From positions 62,001 to 126,000 of the forward strand of contig CABJAC010000003.1 in assembly GCA_902363455.1 (NCBI GenBank): a stretch of 64,000 nucleotides of DNA, in the 5' to 3' direction. The stretch comes from Caryophanales bacterium (GTDB taxonomy: Bacteria > Bacillota > Bacilli > Exiguobacteriales > Exiguobacteriaceae). The notes beneath the pieces are model-generated. The model worked only from the letters and a program-made list of their open reading frames with translations. It was not told where the DNA came from and searched no databases. This document shows, in pieces, positions 53,350-62,352 of the stretch; the first letter of the stretch is position 1, and each line of letters begins with the position of its first letter. The position numbers and the translations under genes were made by a program.

Positions 53350-54190
53350 GCGTTTTTCCTCCCATCCAAAACCGCTCGATGATCATGACGAGAATCAGTT
53401 CCATCACCGCCAACATGACAATCATGCCGCCCGGTGCCAAATCAAACTGATACGCAAGAATCAAGCCGGCAATCGTCGCCACTTCCCCAAAAACAATCGC
53501 ATAAAAAATCGTTGCTTTAAAGCTTTTGGCGAACCGAAGGGCTGCCGCTACAGGTAACGTAATCAGACTTGAAACGAGTAAGATACCGACGACACGCATG
53601 CTGATCGCAATGACCAGAGCGACGACAATCATGAATAAAATATGGACCAGACGTAGTCGGATCCCGGAAACCCGGGCTTGTTCCTCGTCAAACGACAAAA
53701 AGAGCAACTCTTTATAAAACGCGATGACAAATAAAATGACGACTCCTGTCACGATGAAGATCGTGTAGACATCCGTCAGCGTGACCGCTGAGACTGTTCC
53801 AAACAAAAAGGATACGAGATCCATCGAAAAACCGTTGGCGAGACTAATGAAAATTGCTCCGAGACCCATTCCCGTCGCCATGATGATCGGAATCGCCAGT
53901 TCTTGAAAGTGTTTATATTTTGCCCGCAGCCAATCGATCGTCAATGCGGCGATGACCGACGTCACGATTCCGAGATACAGGGGATTCAAGTCCGCGAGAC
54001 TCGCGACCATCCCGGAAATCAACAAACTGAGTGCAATTCCGGCCAGCGTGACGTGTGACAAGGCATCCGCAATCAAACTCATTCGGCGGACGACAACAAA
54101 GGAACCGATCAACGGCGCCGTAAATCCAATCAATACTGCGGCCACAAGCGCGTACTGTAAAAACTTCAATGTCATGAATGCTTCAATCAC
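53321..54190 (-). CDS. znuB: Zinc ABC transporter permease ZnuB-like
   Basis: 289 residues, eight or so membrane helices, ABC-3 family: SFVVVRRMSLIADALSHVTLAGIAL (quoted in part: MSLIADALSHVTLAG) and RVVGILLVSSLITLPVAAA. The C-terminus ends in a basic and His-containing tail. Overlaps znuC by four bases and zur by 29. Metal is inferred as zinc from operon context. Confidence 0.9.
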   Translation of the reverse strand: MIEAFMTLKFLQYALVAAVLIGFTAPLIGSFVVVRRMSLIADALSHVTLAGIALSLLISGMVASLADLNPLYLGIVTSVIAALTIDWLRAKYKHFQELAIPIIMATGMGLGAIFISLANGFSMDLVSFLFGTVSAVTLTDVYTIFIVTGVVILFVIAFYKELLFLSFDEEQARVSGIRLRLVHILFMIVVALVIAISMRVVGILLVSSLITLPVAAALRFAKSFKATIFYAIVFGEVATIAGLILAYQFDLAPGGMIVMLAVMELILVMIIERFWMGGKTHEKKHRTSA

Positions 54191-54954
54191 TGGACAACCT
54201 CCCCTTGGTGGACGAGGACACGTCCCGGGACAGGATACAATGAACGAATCGTCTGTTCATCGAGTTCCCAATATTCCTTGATGCCGCAGTTACAACCGAG
54301 TCGTCCGTCAACCAAATGAATCACATCCGTCACGAGCTTACTGACGAAGTGAATATCATGTGTAACGAGAACAAAGGTCCGTTTCTTGTCACGCCGTAAC
54401 TCTTCAAGGATTTCGTAAAATTCCTTCACATACCGTTGGTCAACCCCGACCGTCGGTTCATCCAGAATCATCAAATCCGGATCATTGACGAGCGCCCGTG
54501 CAATGAAGACACGTTGTTGCTGCCCACCGGATAAATCACCGACCTTTGAATCGCGTCGATCCCACATGCCGACAGTTTCCAAAGCGGTCTTGACCTTTTG
54601 ACGATCCAGCTTCGTCACACGGCGAAACAGTCCTTTTTTCGCATACAGTCCCATCTCGACGACCTCAGCAACCGTAACAGGAAATCCTGAATTAAAGGAA
54701 GCTGCTTTTTGCGATACATAACTGATCCGCCACCAGTCACTGAATGCAGCTTGATCCTGACCGAACAGTCGAATCGTGCCCTTCGGTTTGAGTAGACCAA
54801 GCATACATTTGATCAACGTCGATTTTCCCGATCCATTTTCTCCGACAATCGCCAGGAACTGACCTTGCTGGACCTCAAAGCTCACTTCATTTAAAACACG
54901 TCGATCCGGATAGTCATATGTCAGTTGTTTAATTTCGATAATTGGTTCAGTCAT
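54187..54954 (-). CDS. znuC: Zinc ABC transporter ATP-binding protein ZnuC-like
   Basis: 255 residues with Walker A VGENGSGKST, Q-loop ISYVSQKAASF, signature [13 protein letters not shown] and Walker B LMILDEPTVGVD. A Cys pair in LGCNCGIKEYW near the C-terminus is seen in related metal ABC ATPases. GGAAGGAGAGATTAGAT precedes the ATG. First gene of znuC-znuB-zur; the solute-binding ZnuA is not in the window. Confidence 0.92.
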   Translation of the reverse strand: MTEPIIEIKQLTYDYPDRRVLNEVSFEVQQGQFLAIVGENGSGKSTLIKCMLGLLKPKGTIRLFGQDQAAFSDWWRISYVSQKAASFNSGFPVTVAEVVEMGLYAKKGLFRRVTKLDRQKVKTALETVGMWDRRDSKVGDLSGGQQQRVFIARALVNDPDLMILDEPTVGVDQRYVKEFYEILEELRRDKKRTFVLVTHDIHFVSKLVTDVIHLVDGRLGCNCGIKEYWELDEQTIRSLYPVPGRVLVHQGEVVQ

Positions 54955-54985
54955 ATCTAATCTCTCCTTCCGTCTCGTTTTAAAA

Positions 54986-54998
54986 CGGAATAATTACG
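54986..54998 (-). promoter_or_regulatory. Zur box upstream of znuC
   Basis: CGTAATTATTCCG on the minus strand matches the Bacillus Zur core CGTAATNATTACG with one mismatch, within AAGG...TTTT flanks. It lies between the -10 and the ribosome site. Confidence 0.75.
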
Positions 54999-55014
54999 CC
55001 TTATCAACTGTCTT

Positions 55015-55043
55015 ATTATAGCGCCCGCTCTATTCCCGTGCAA
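55015..55043 (-). promoter_or_regulatory. znuC promoter
   Basis: TTGCAC (55038-55043), 17-base spacer, TATAAT (55015-55020). Confidence 0.82.
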
Positions 55044-55176
55044 CCAATGTAACTTTTTTATGAATCAGCAGTTTTTCAGACAGGTACAAGGTACAATATT
55101 ATTATACAAGCTGCCGTTTTCAGAGTCTTTGATTCGGGAAAAGAGGCATGGAGTACTCAAAGGGGGCGGATTTGTT

Positions 55177-56721
55177 TTGAAAAATGAACTGGCAGTCATC
55201 GATATTGGATCCAACTCGATTCGATATGTTATTTTTCACCCGGTCGATTCCGGCCGATATATCGAAAAAATCAACGTCAAAGTTGTCGCTCGCCTGTCCG
55301 CACATATTGACGAGGACGGTGCACTGGATGCTGTCGGCATCCGGTTGCTCTGCGAAACATTGCAACGTTTTTATGAGATCGGCGTCACCCATTTCGTTGA
55401 AGAAACGATTTGTGTCGCGACCGCTGCGATTCGAAATGCCGGTAATCGAGAGGCTATCGTTCAGGCCGTCGAACAGGAAACACCCTTTACGGTGCGTGTG
55501 CTCTCTGATGAACAGGAAGCCTACTACGGTTATTTCGCCATCATCAATTCCACCTTCTTGACGGACGGGTATTCCGTCGATATCGGTGGAGGTTCGATGG
55601 AAGTGACTTTAATCGAAAACAGGGAAATGGTCGCTTACCACAGCTTCCCGTTTGGTGCCGTCACACTGACGCGACAATTCCAGTCCGGCGAAACGATGAC
55701 TTCCGGTGAACAAAAAAAGCTGGTTAAATTCTTACGGGAACAATTCGATGAAATTCCTTGGCTGAAAGGTAAAAAACTTCCTTTGATCGGGGTTGGTGGA
55801 TCCGCACGAAATTTCGTTAGAATACATCAGTCGACACTGGATTATCCGTTACACGGCATCCATCAGTACCAAGTCCGTTCAAAAGAGCTCGGACGATTGA
55901 TTGATGAGCTGGAAGATAAGCCACCCAAACAGTTGGCTAAAATCGAAGGGTTGTCAAAAGACCGCGTTGATATCTTTTTACCGGCTTTGATTGCAATTCA
56001 CGAACTGGCACTACATATTGAGGCTGATCAGTTCGTGATGAGTAATTACGGATTACGGGAAGGATTGGTTTACGAATACGATTTGCATGATCAAAGTCAA
56101 CGACGCGTCGAAAATGTCCGGGAAGAAAGTCTGTATCAGTTGGAAAGTGATTATAAAGTAAACCGGGATCGGATGAACTATCTCGGGACGATTGCGAAAT
56201 CCATCTACCGCCAGCTCGTCACACTCGATATCATACCTGAACGGGCAGCCGATTTACGGTTATTGGATTCCGCCAGCCGTCTGCTTTATTGCGGACAGTA
56301 TATCAATCCGGATACGCGTTCCAATCAAACCTTTTACCTGCTGACGCATACCGACTTAAAAGGCATGACACATAAAGATCGTTTGGCACTGGCACTCGTC
56401 AGTTCGTATTCTTCTTCAAAACGCATGCAACAACTGCTAAAACCATTCAAAGATTGGTTCACCGAAAAATCGATTGAACGATTTGATTTACTCGGCTCCA
56501 TTTTGAAATTGACCGAAGCACTTGACGTTACAGAACGTCGGGCTGTTGACAGTCTTGAGCTCGTTCTGGATAAAGATAAGAAAAATGTTCGAATCATTCT
56601 GGATACCGGTGATCATGATTACGGATTTGAAGTTGAAAAAGCCGAAAAACAAAAAAAACATTTGGAACGAATCATTGATCGATCGATTCAATTGGATACT
56701 AAAGGAGGCGGACTTACATGA
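55177..56721 (+). CDS. ppx: Exopolyphosphatase / Ppx-GppA family phosphatase
   Basis: Degrades polyphosphate or pppGpp. 514 residues from a TTG at 55177 with AAAGGGGGCGG upstream; the frame is open from 55060 but the family begins at ELAVIDIGSNSIRYVIF, the first phosphate loop. Second loop SVDIGGGSMEVTLI with catalytic Glu in the EQEAYYG region. The C-terminal helical HD-like part (about 310-500) has the layout of Ppx. Its end overlaps the ppk start by four bases. Confidence 0.9.
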   Translation: MKNELAVIDIGSNSIRYVIFHPVDSGRYIEKINVKVVARLSAHIDEDGALDAVGIRLLCETLQRFYEIGVTHFVEETICVATAAIRNAGNREAIVQAVEQETPFTVRVLSDEQEAYYGYFAIINSTFLTDGYSVDIGGGSMEVTLIENREMVAYHSFPFGAVTLTRQFQSGETMTSGEQKKLVKFLREQFDEIPWLKGKKLPLIGVGGSARNFVRIHQSTLDYPLHGIHQYQVRSKELGRLIDELEDKPPKQLAKIEGLSKDRVDIFLPALIAIHELALHIEADQFVMSNYGLREGLVYEYDLHDQSQRRVENVREESLYQLESDYKVNRDRMNYLGTIAKSIYRQLVTLDIIPERAADLRLLDSASRLLYCGQYINPDTRSNQTFYLLTHTDLKGMTHKDRLALALVSSYSSSKRMQQLLKPFKDWFTEKSIERFDLLGSILKLTEALDVTERRAVDSLELVLDKDKKNVRIILDTGDHDYGFEVEKAEKQKKHLERIIDRSIQLDTKGGGLT

Positions 56722-58877
56722 AGATGGACTCCCCCGAATTTTTTAATAACCGGGAAATCAGCTGGTTACAGTTCAATGAACGTGTTTTAGGAGAAGTGAC
56801 GGATACGCGAAACCCGTTAATGGAACGATTTAAATTTCTAGGCATATTTAGTTCTAATTTGGATGAATTTTATATGGTTCGCGTCGGTGGACTGAAAGAC
56901 GAAGTTCTAGCCGGGTTCAATAAACCGGAAAACAAGCAACAACTCACACCGAAACAACAGTTGCGGGCAATCGCTGCAAAAACAAAAGAATTGGTCGATC
57001 AGCAGTACGAAGCGTTTAAGGAAGTAACCGCTGCTTTAAAAAAAGAAGGCGTCTCTTTCTTAAAACATGACGAATTAAACGAAGTACAGTCAGAGTACGT
57101 CAAGGCGTTTTTCCGCGAACAGGTTTTTCCGGTTTTGACGCCTGTCGCGGTCGATGCGTATCGTCCGTTTCCCATGTTATCCTCCAAATCATTGAACATC
57201 GCAACAGCCCTTGAAGCTGAAGATGGCTCAAAACGTAATTTAGCGTTGGTTCAAGTTCCCGCCGTCTTACCACGCTTCGTTGATTTACCGGTTGATGACG
57301 AGGAAACGACAGCGGTAATCTTACTCGAGGACGTCATCATTTCGTTTATCGACTCATTGTTTAAAGGCTACCGTGTTTTGTCCGCCATGCCGTTTCGCAT
57401 CACCCGAAACGCAGATTTACCGTTTCATGAAGAAGGAACACATGACTTATTAAAGTTAATCGAAAAAGAATTGAAGAAACGCCGGTGGGGAGTAGGCATC
57501 CGACTCGAAATTCAAAAAAATGCCATCAATACGAACTTATTAAACATGTTGCGGGATGTTCTTGATTTACAGGACCGCGATATCTATGCTGTTGATGGTC
57601 CGATTGATTTGACGTTTGCTTTTGCTTTTTATAGTCAGATTGGTGTCGAATATGATCATTTGATTTATCAAACAATCATGCCAGTCGAACCTCCAGCACT
57701 TGAAAAGTCAAAAAATCTGTTTGATCAGATTTTACAACAGGATTATTTATTGCATCATCCTTACCATACGTTTGATCCTGTCGTACGCTTCATCGTTCAA
57801 GCCGCCAATGATCCAAATGTTCTTGCCATTAAACAGACCTTATACCGCGTCTCCGGCGACTCACCTATCATCAAGGCATTAAAAACAGCTGCTGAAAACG
57901 GCAAGCAGGTCACTGTGCTCGTTGAATTAAAAGCACGTTTTGATGAAGCGAAAAATATCGAATGGGCAAAACAACTCGAAAAAGTGGGGGCTCACGTTAT
58001 TTATGGATACAGTGATTTGAAGACACACTCTAAAATCACACTGATTGTCCGACTTCAGGAAGGTCGAATTCAACGTTTCGTCCACTTGGGGACAGGCAAC
58101 TATAATGATTCCACAGCAAAATTATATACGGACATCGGTTTGTTGACAGCACGTGAACAAATTGCCGAAGATGCGACAAACTTCTTCAACTGGTTGTCGG
58201 GCTACGGGGAACAGCCGCAATGGAATGCTATTCATACCTCACCGAATTCCATGCTTGAGAAATTCATCGATTTGATTGACGAAGAAATCAAGTACCATAA
58301 GAAACATGGAAATGGTCGGATTGTCGCCAAAATGAACAGCTTGACTGAAAAAGATATCATCCTGAAACTGTATCAAGCGTCTAAGGCGGGTATCCAGATC
58401 GAATTGATTGTTCGCGGCGTCTGTTGTCTGCGTCCGCAAATTAAAGACATCTCAGAGAATATTCGTGTCACGTCTGTCGTCGACCGTTACCTTGAGCACT
58501 CACGAATCTTTTACTTCCGCCATAACGGGGATGATCTGATTTATTGTTCAAGTGCAGATTGGATGACCCGTAACATGCGAAAACGGATTGAAATCCTTTT
58601 CCCGATCATCGATGAAGATCAAAAAAACTACATTAAAGATTGTCTGGCGTTAACATTAGCGGATAACGTCAAAGCCCGTGAACAAGACGCAGAAGGAGTA
58701 TACCATTACGTCACAAAAGGGAAACAATCCTGTGAATCACAAGTGTTGATCCAGCATTATACGAACGGAAAATTAAAGTCAAAACCAACGTTTGAGCGTC
58801 CGCTTGAACATAAATGGATTCCCGTCGAACGACCGGAAGAAAAAATCGTTTTTGATTCCTCTACTCTCAAAAAATAA
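56718..58877 (+). CDS. ppk: Polyphosphate kinase PPK1
   Basis: Polymerises ATP gamma-phosphate into polyphosphate at the membrane. 719 residues: N-domain NREISWLQFNERVL, head domain, and two C-domains with the autophosphorylated His in RFVHLGTGNYN and the second His region EHSRIFYFRHNGDD, plus CSSADWMTRNM. AAAGGAGGCGGACTTAC sets the ATG at 56718. Operon with ppx, so synthesis and breakdown of polyphosphate are produced together. Confidence 0.96.
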   Translation: MKMDSPEFFNNREISWLQFNERVLGEVTDTRNPLMERFKFLGIFSSNLDEFYMVRVGGLKDEVLAGFNKPENKQQLTPKQQLRAIAAKTKELVDQQYEAFKEVTAALKKEGVSFLKHDELNEVQSEYVKAFFREQVFPVLTPVAVDAYRPFPMLSSKSLNIATALEAEDGSKRNLALVQVPAVLPRFVDLPVDDEETTAVILLEDVIISFIDSLFKGYRVLSAMPFRITRNADLPFHEEGTHDLLKLIEKELKKRRWGVGIRLEIQKNAINTNLLNMLRDVLDLQDRDIYAVDGPIDLTFAFAFYSQIGVEYDHLIYQTIMPVEPPALEKSKNLFDQILQQDYLLHHPYHTFDPVVRFIVQAANDPNVLAIKQTLYRVSGDSPIIKALKTAAENGKQVTVLVELKARFDEAKNIEWAKQLEKVGAHVIYGYSDLKTHSKITLIVRLQEGRIQRFVHLGTGNYNDSTAKLYTDIGLLTAREQIAEDATNFFNWLSGYGEQPQWNAIHTSPNSMLEKFIDLIDEEIKYHKKHGNGRIVAKMNSLTEKDIILKLYQASKAGIQIELIVRGVCCLRPQIKDISENIRVTSVVDRYLEHSRIFYFRHNGDDLIYCSSADWMTRNMRKRIEILFPIIDEDQKNYIKDCLALTLADNVKAREQDAEGVYHYVTKGKQSCESQVLIQHYTNGKLKSKPTFERPLEHKWIPVERPEEKIVFDSSTLKK

Positions 58878-58880
58878 TCG

Positions 58881-58909
58881 TTGTTTAACGTCAGACATCT
58901 TCATATAAT
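58881..58909 (+). promoter_or_regulatory. Promoter of the XapX gene
   Basis: TTGTTT (58881-58886), 17-base spacer, TATAAT (58904-58909), directly after the ppk stop. Confidence 0.8.
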
Positions 58910-58951
58910 AAGCATGTAAGCGGTTTTTCGATACAGAAAGGACGAGACCTC

Positions 58952-59125
58952 ATGCTTCAACAAATTTTATTATCCTTACTTGCCGGAATCATCTGTGGTG
59001 TGGTCTTTACCGCACTCAAGCTGCCGATTCCCGCCCCACCTGTCTTTCCGGCAATTGTCGGGATCTTCGGTGTATTTCTCGGAATGAAAGTGTTTTTATT
59101 CATTGCCGACCGTTGGCCGTTTTAA
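58952..59125 (+). CDS. XapX-domain small membrane protein (DUF1427)
   Basis: 57 residues, two membrane helices (about 3-20 and 34-54) around the conserved LKLPIPAPPVFPAIVG loop, the signature of XapX proteins. Function unknown. AAAGGACGAGACCTC lies before the ATG, a good promoter lies upstream and a terminator follows, so it is an independent gene although it is too short for common ORF cut-offs. Confidence 0.85.
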   Translation: MLQQILLSLLAGIICGVVFTALKLPIPAPPVFPAIVGIFGVFLGMKVFLFIADRWPF

Positions 59126-59132
59126 CAGACCG

Positions 59133-59182
59133 TAAAAAAGCGTTTCTCTTCTCCAATCGGAAAAGAAAAACGCTTTTTTTAT
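59133..59182. terminator. Bidirectional terminator between xapX and the feo operon
   Basis: AAAAAGCGTTT...AAACGCTTTTT long stem with inner TCTTCTCC/GGAAAAGA pairing and A/T runs on both sides. Confidence 0.87.
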
Positions 59183-59361
59183 TTCTTTAGTGCTTCCGCA
59201 ATGACTTTGTCCCAATTGACGTCATCACAAGCTGTTTGGCACGTCGGCTCCACTTCACATGTCGCACACTTTCCTTTTTTAGCTTTTTTCGTAAAGCGTA
59301 CGAGTGAGAATCCAGCATAACCAAATACGAGCAAACCAATCAAGATATCAATCATATGCAT
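59179..59361 (-). CDS. FeoB-associated Cys-rich membrane protein
   Basis: 60 residues: one N-terminal membrane helix (about 3-22), basic KKAKKGK, then the cysteine cluster CATCEVEPTCQTAC, as in the small FeoB_associated family. Probably handles or senses Fe2+ at the FeoB mouth; unproven. Paired ATGs at 59364/59361 after AAGGAGGAATC; the second has the better spacing. Last gene of feoAB. Confidence 0.82.
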   Translation of the reverse strand: MHMIDILIGLLVFGYAGFSLVRFTKKAKKGKCATCEVEPTCQTACDDVNWDKVIAEALKK

Positions 59362-59376
59362 CATGATTCCTCCTTT

Positions 59377-61359
59377 TTACGAAAATCCAAGTGTGTGTCC
59401 AGCCTGATAAATCAAGAATGAAATACCATATGCTACGAATAAACCGTAAAGACTCGCAATCCATGTCCATTTTGCGCTTCCAACTTCTCGTCGGATGACG
59501 GCTACAGTTGCGAGGCATGGGACATACAATAAGACAAACGCCATGAAACTGTAAGCGCTGAGTGGTGTGAACTGTCCGGATAACTGTCGTCCGAGTTCTG
59601 ATTCATTGACGGCATAGATGATTGCCATCGTCGAGACGACCACTTCTTTCGCCAAGAATCCGGTAATCAAAGCAGCTCCAGCTTGCCATGTCCCAAATCC
59701 AAGCGGAATCAGTAACATAGCGATCACGCCACCAATCATGGCCAGGAAGCTATCGTTCATATTGACGTCAAAACCACCTGGTCCTGTATAGGCAAGCAAC
59801 CAAATGATGACCGAACCTCCAAAAATGAATGTACCTGCTTTTCGGACAAAACCTTTTCCTTTTTGCCACGTGCTGCGCCATAGCGTCAAGCCTTGCGGAA
59901 CCCGGTAAGGCGGTTGCTCAACTAAAAAGAGACTCGTCGCTTCTTCAGCAGCCAATACTTTTGAAAAAACTTTGGCGGCAAGCAGCGCCAAAACGATTCC
60001 TAATATATACAGCGACAAGACAATCATTGCCTGATTACTCGCAAAAAAACTGCCTGCAAACACAGCATAAATCGGTAAACGAGCCGAACATGACATGAAT
60101 GGAGAAATGAAGATCGTAACCAAACGTTCCCGCTCTTCTTCCACGGATCGTGCTGCCATGATTCCCGGAACATTACAGCCGAATCCAATGATCATCGGAA
60201 TAAAGCTTTTACCGTTTAAGCCTACCATCTGCATAAACCGATCCATGACGATAGCGACACGCGCCATATAACCGGAGTCTTCGAGAAACGAGATAAAGAA
60301 AAACAGGACAAAGATTTGAGGGACGAAGACAAGTACGCCGCCCACCCCTGCGATCACTCCATCAATCAATAAATCTTGAATGAATCCTGATGCTCCCAGC
60401 TGGTTTAAAACAAAGACGACCGCTGTCGAAAGAGGACCTTCGATGAACGCTCCAAGTAAGTCAGATAACGGAGCACCAATCCAGTTAAATGTAACGTGGA
60501 ACAGAGCATATAAAACGGCAAAAAAGATAGGTAATCCAAGAATCGGATGGGTCACGACCGCATCGATACGATCGGTCCATGTCTTCCGATCAGATTTTTC
60601 TTCCATCACAGCACTTGCCCGAATAGCGATCGCCCAGTTTCTCCGGCACTCCGTGATATGCGCATGGATGAATCGACCCAGCTCTTGTTCCAGTGCTTTT
60701 CGTACTTCAGTGATTCCTGGTGCCTTCCGTTCCAAATACTCAATGAAGACACGGTTACCGGCAAGATATTGGACTGCCATCCATCGTTCGTTTTCTTGCA
60801 GGTCAGCCTGCTCGATGATCATCGCAATCGCCTGTTCTGTTTCTTGACCATAGTTAATTTTTAGCGGTAGCTGCCGTTGAACCTGATCGGGAATCGATGC
60901 CAGTAATACTTCACAACCGTCTCCTGTACGGGCGACGATTGGAAATACGGGAACGCCAAGCGCTTGTGCCAATGCATCCGCATCAATCGTCGTCCCACGA
61001 TTCCGGGCAACGTCCATCATATTTAAACCGATTTGAATCGGCTTACCGATTTCCAACAGTTGTGCCGTCAATTGCAGATTTCGTTCGAGCTGCGAAGCAT
61101 CGATGATGTTGATCATGCCATCAAAGGGCTCTTCCATCAAAAAACGAGCAACAACAGCTTCGTCTGCTGACAACGGGTCTAAATCGTATACTCCGGGCAA
61201 GTCAATCAGTTGCCCCCGATTCCCATGTAACTTTCCGACCTTCTTATCCACTGTTACACCAGACCAGTTTCCCACGTGGGCATATGAATCAGTTAATCGG
61301 TTGAATAAAGAAGTTTTTCCGGTATTCGGATTGCCGAGTAACGCAATGGTTGGAGTCAT
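59377..61359 (-). CDS. feoB: Ferrous iron transport protein B
   Basis: Fe2+ transporter. 660 residues: cytoplasmic G domain with GNPNTGKTSLFN (8-19), switch VGNWSGVTVDKK, DLPGVYDLDP and LNMMDVARNRG, then a GDI-like helical part and about ten membrane helices with two Gate motifs (GFGCNVPGIMAAR and the PFMSCSARLPIYA segment). Overlaps feoA by four bases. Confidence 0.96.
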   Translation of the reverse strand: MTPTIALLGNPNTGKTSLFNRLTDSYAHVGNWSGVTVDKKVGKLHGNRGQLIDLPGVYDLDPLSADEAVVARFLMEEPFDGMINIIDASQLERNLQLTAQLLEIGKPIQIGLNMMDVARNRGTTIDADALAQALGVPVFPIVARTGDGCEVLLASIPDQVQRQLPLKINYGQETEQAIAMIIEQADLQENERWMAVQYLAGNRVFIEYLERKAPGITEVRKALEQELGRFIHAHITECRRNWAIAIRASAVMEEKSDRKTWTDRIDAVVTHPILGLPIFFAVLYALFHVTFNWIGAPLSDLLGAFIEGPLSTAVVFVLNQLGASGFIQDLLIDGVIAGVGGVLVFVPQIFVLFFFISFLEDSGYMARVAIVMDRFMQMVGLNGKSFIPMIIGFGCNVPGIMAARSVEEERERLVTIFISPFMSCSARLPIYAVFAGSFFASNQAMIVLSLYILGIVLALLAAKVFSKVLAAEEATSLFLVEQPPYRVPQGLTLWRSTWQKGKGFVRKAGTFIFGGSVIIWLLAYTGPGGFDVNMNDSFLAMIGGVIAMLLIPLGFGTWQAGAALITGFLAKEVVVSTMAIIYAVNESELGRQLSGQFTPLSAYSFMAFVLLYVPCLATVAVIRREVGSAKWTWIASLYGLFVAYGISFLIYQAGHTLGFS

Positions 61360-61592
61360 GGTACAAACACTCCAATCTTTTTGGCATCATTTTTTCGAAT
61401 CGCAATCATTTGATGATGATCACGCTGTTCTATCGTCAAAGGACCTTGAAAGCTTGCCCGTCGTCTGACAACAACTGGACAACCTTCATAAAAACCGAGA
61501 GCTAACAACCGTCTGCGCAGTCGATCTTCTATATGATTCAAATCAGTCATTACTACAGGTTTATCAATCGGAATCATTGCTAAATCAGTCAT
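61356..61592 (-). CDS. feoA: Ferrous iron transport protein A
   Basis: 78-residue SH3-like FeoA with RLLALGFYEGCPVVVRRRASF and PLTIEQRDHHQMIAIRKNDA. Partner and regulator of FeoB. GGAGGAGCATGT precedes the ATG. First gene of feoA-feoB-Cys-rich, under a Fur box. Confidence 0.93.
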   Translation of the reverse strand: MTDLAMIPIDKPVVMTDLNHIEDRLRRRLLALGFYEGCPVVVRRRASFQGPLTIEQRDHHQMIAIRKNDAKKIGVFVP

Positions 61593-61621
61593 ACATGCTC
61601 CTCCAGTTACTCCAATTTCAC

Positions 61622-61648
61622 TGATAATAATTATCAGTCTTGATTATA
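61622..61648 (-). promoter_or_regulatory. feoA promoter with Fur box
   Basis: TGATAATAATTATCA (61622-61636) is the perfect core palindrome of the Bacillus Fur box (TGATAATNATTATCA). It lies just downstream of a TGA-TATAAT extended -10 (61643-61648), over the likely transcription start. Confidence 0.85.
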
Positions 61649-61670
61649 TCATGCAGATGACTTCAAAAAA

Positions 61671-61713
61671 AACAGCAAGTGTCTCAGGAAAAAGTTCTGA
61701 GACACTTACTGTT
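61671..61713 (-). terminator. Terminator after the HNH gene
   Basis: CAGTAAGTGTCTCAG and CTGAGACACTTGCTG pair over a nine-base loop, followed by eight U residues on the minus strand; the stem begins inside the last codons of the HNH gene. Confidence 0.87.
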
Positions 61714-62332
61714 CCGTAATCGTTGGGTCAGACGTCGCGGCAATATCTTGAATGACTTCGATTTGCTGGTGTGCCAAGCGGTGGCAGTTTGGACAAAGCG
61801 TTTGAAACTGACCGTGATGATCATGCCATTCCAAAAGTGAAAAATTTGTTAATCCACATCTTTCGCATGTCTTTTTTAATGGTGCGGGATGATTACGTTC
61901 CCGAAAGCGTTCCATGCGACGCTTTTTTGCCTGCTCGATCGTTGCTACGTCTGATTCGAAATGTCCTGCCTGCCATGCTTCGACAATCCTTTGGCGATGC
62001 TTTGGATCCAATCGTCCCGAATTCATCTGTAAGCTTGACAGCGGTGAACCGAGTAACGGATGGCGTAAGTCAACACTGATTAAATCCAGACAGGCATAGA
62101 TGCGTTCTTGTTCATCTGCCTCCTTCATCCAGTGGGGATCTGCTGGTCGTGTCGTATACTCGCTGAACAGTACTTCGGCGTATGCGACGATTCCATCCGG
62201 GGTCGCCAAGAACACTTCTTCCCCCTCCGCTAATTCCGCCGGTAAATAAAACGGTTCTTTCGTTTCGTAATACAAGACGACCGCTTGACGTAAGGCAAAC
62301 TCCGATTCATCAATGACTAGTAGATGACACAC
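61706..62332 (-). CDS. HNH-nuclease-like zinc protein, function unknown
   Basis: 208 residues from a GTG at 62332, 20 bases after the nfo stop with GAGAGAGGTG upstream; the open frame to 62386 runs back into nfo and I do not use it. The N-part (about 5-130) is not recognised: FALRQAVVLYYE, EVFLATPDGIVAYAEVLFSEYT. The C-part has CERCG...EWHDHHG...LCPNCHRLAH, a CxxC/H/CxxCH zinc layout with the central His pair of HNH (McrA-type) nucleases. Tied to nfo by operon structure, so a DNA role is plausible. Confidence 0.68.
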   Translation of the reverse strand: MCHLLVIDESEFALRQAVVLYYETKEPFYLPAELAEGEEVFLATPDGIVAYAEVLFSEYTTRPADPHWMKEADEQERIYACLDLISVDLRHPLLGSPLSSLQMNSGRLDPKHRQRIVEAWQAGHFESDVATIEQAKKRRMERFRERNHPAPLKKTCERCGLTNFSLLEWHDHHGQFQTLCPNCHRLAHQQIEVIQDIAATSDPTITEQ

Positions 62333-62352
62333 GCGGCAGACACCTCTCTCGT

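Noticed and set aside
60380..60847. 155-codon plus-strand frame opposite feoB
   Set aside because: Antisense shadow; Ser/Arg-rich composition and no recognisable domain.
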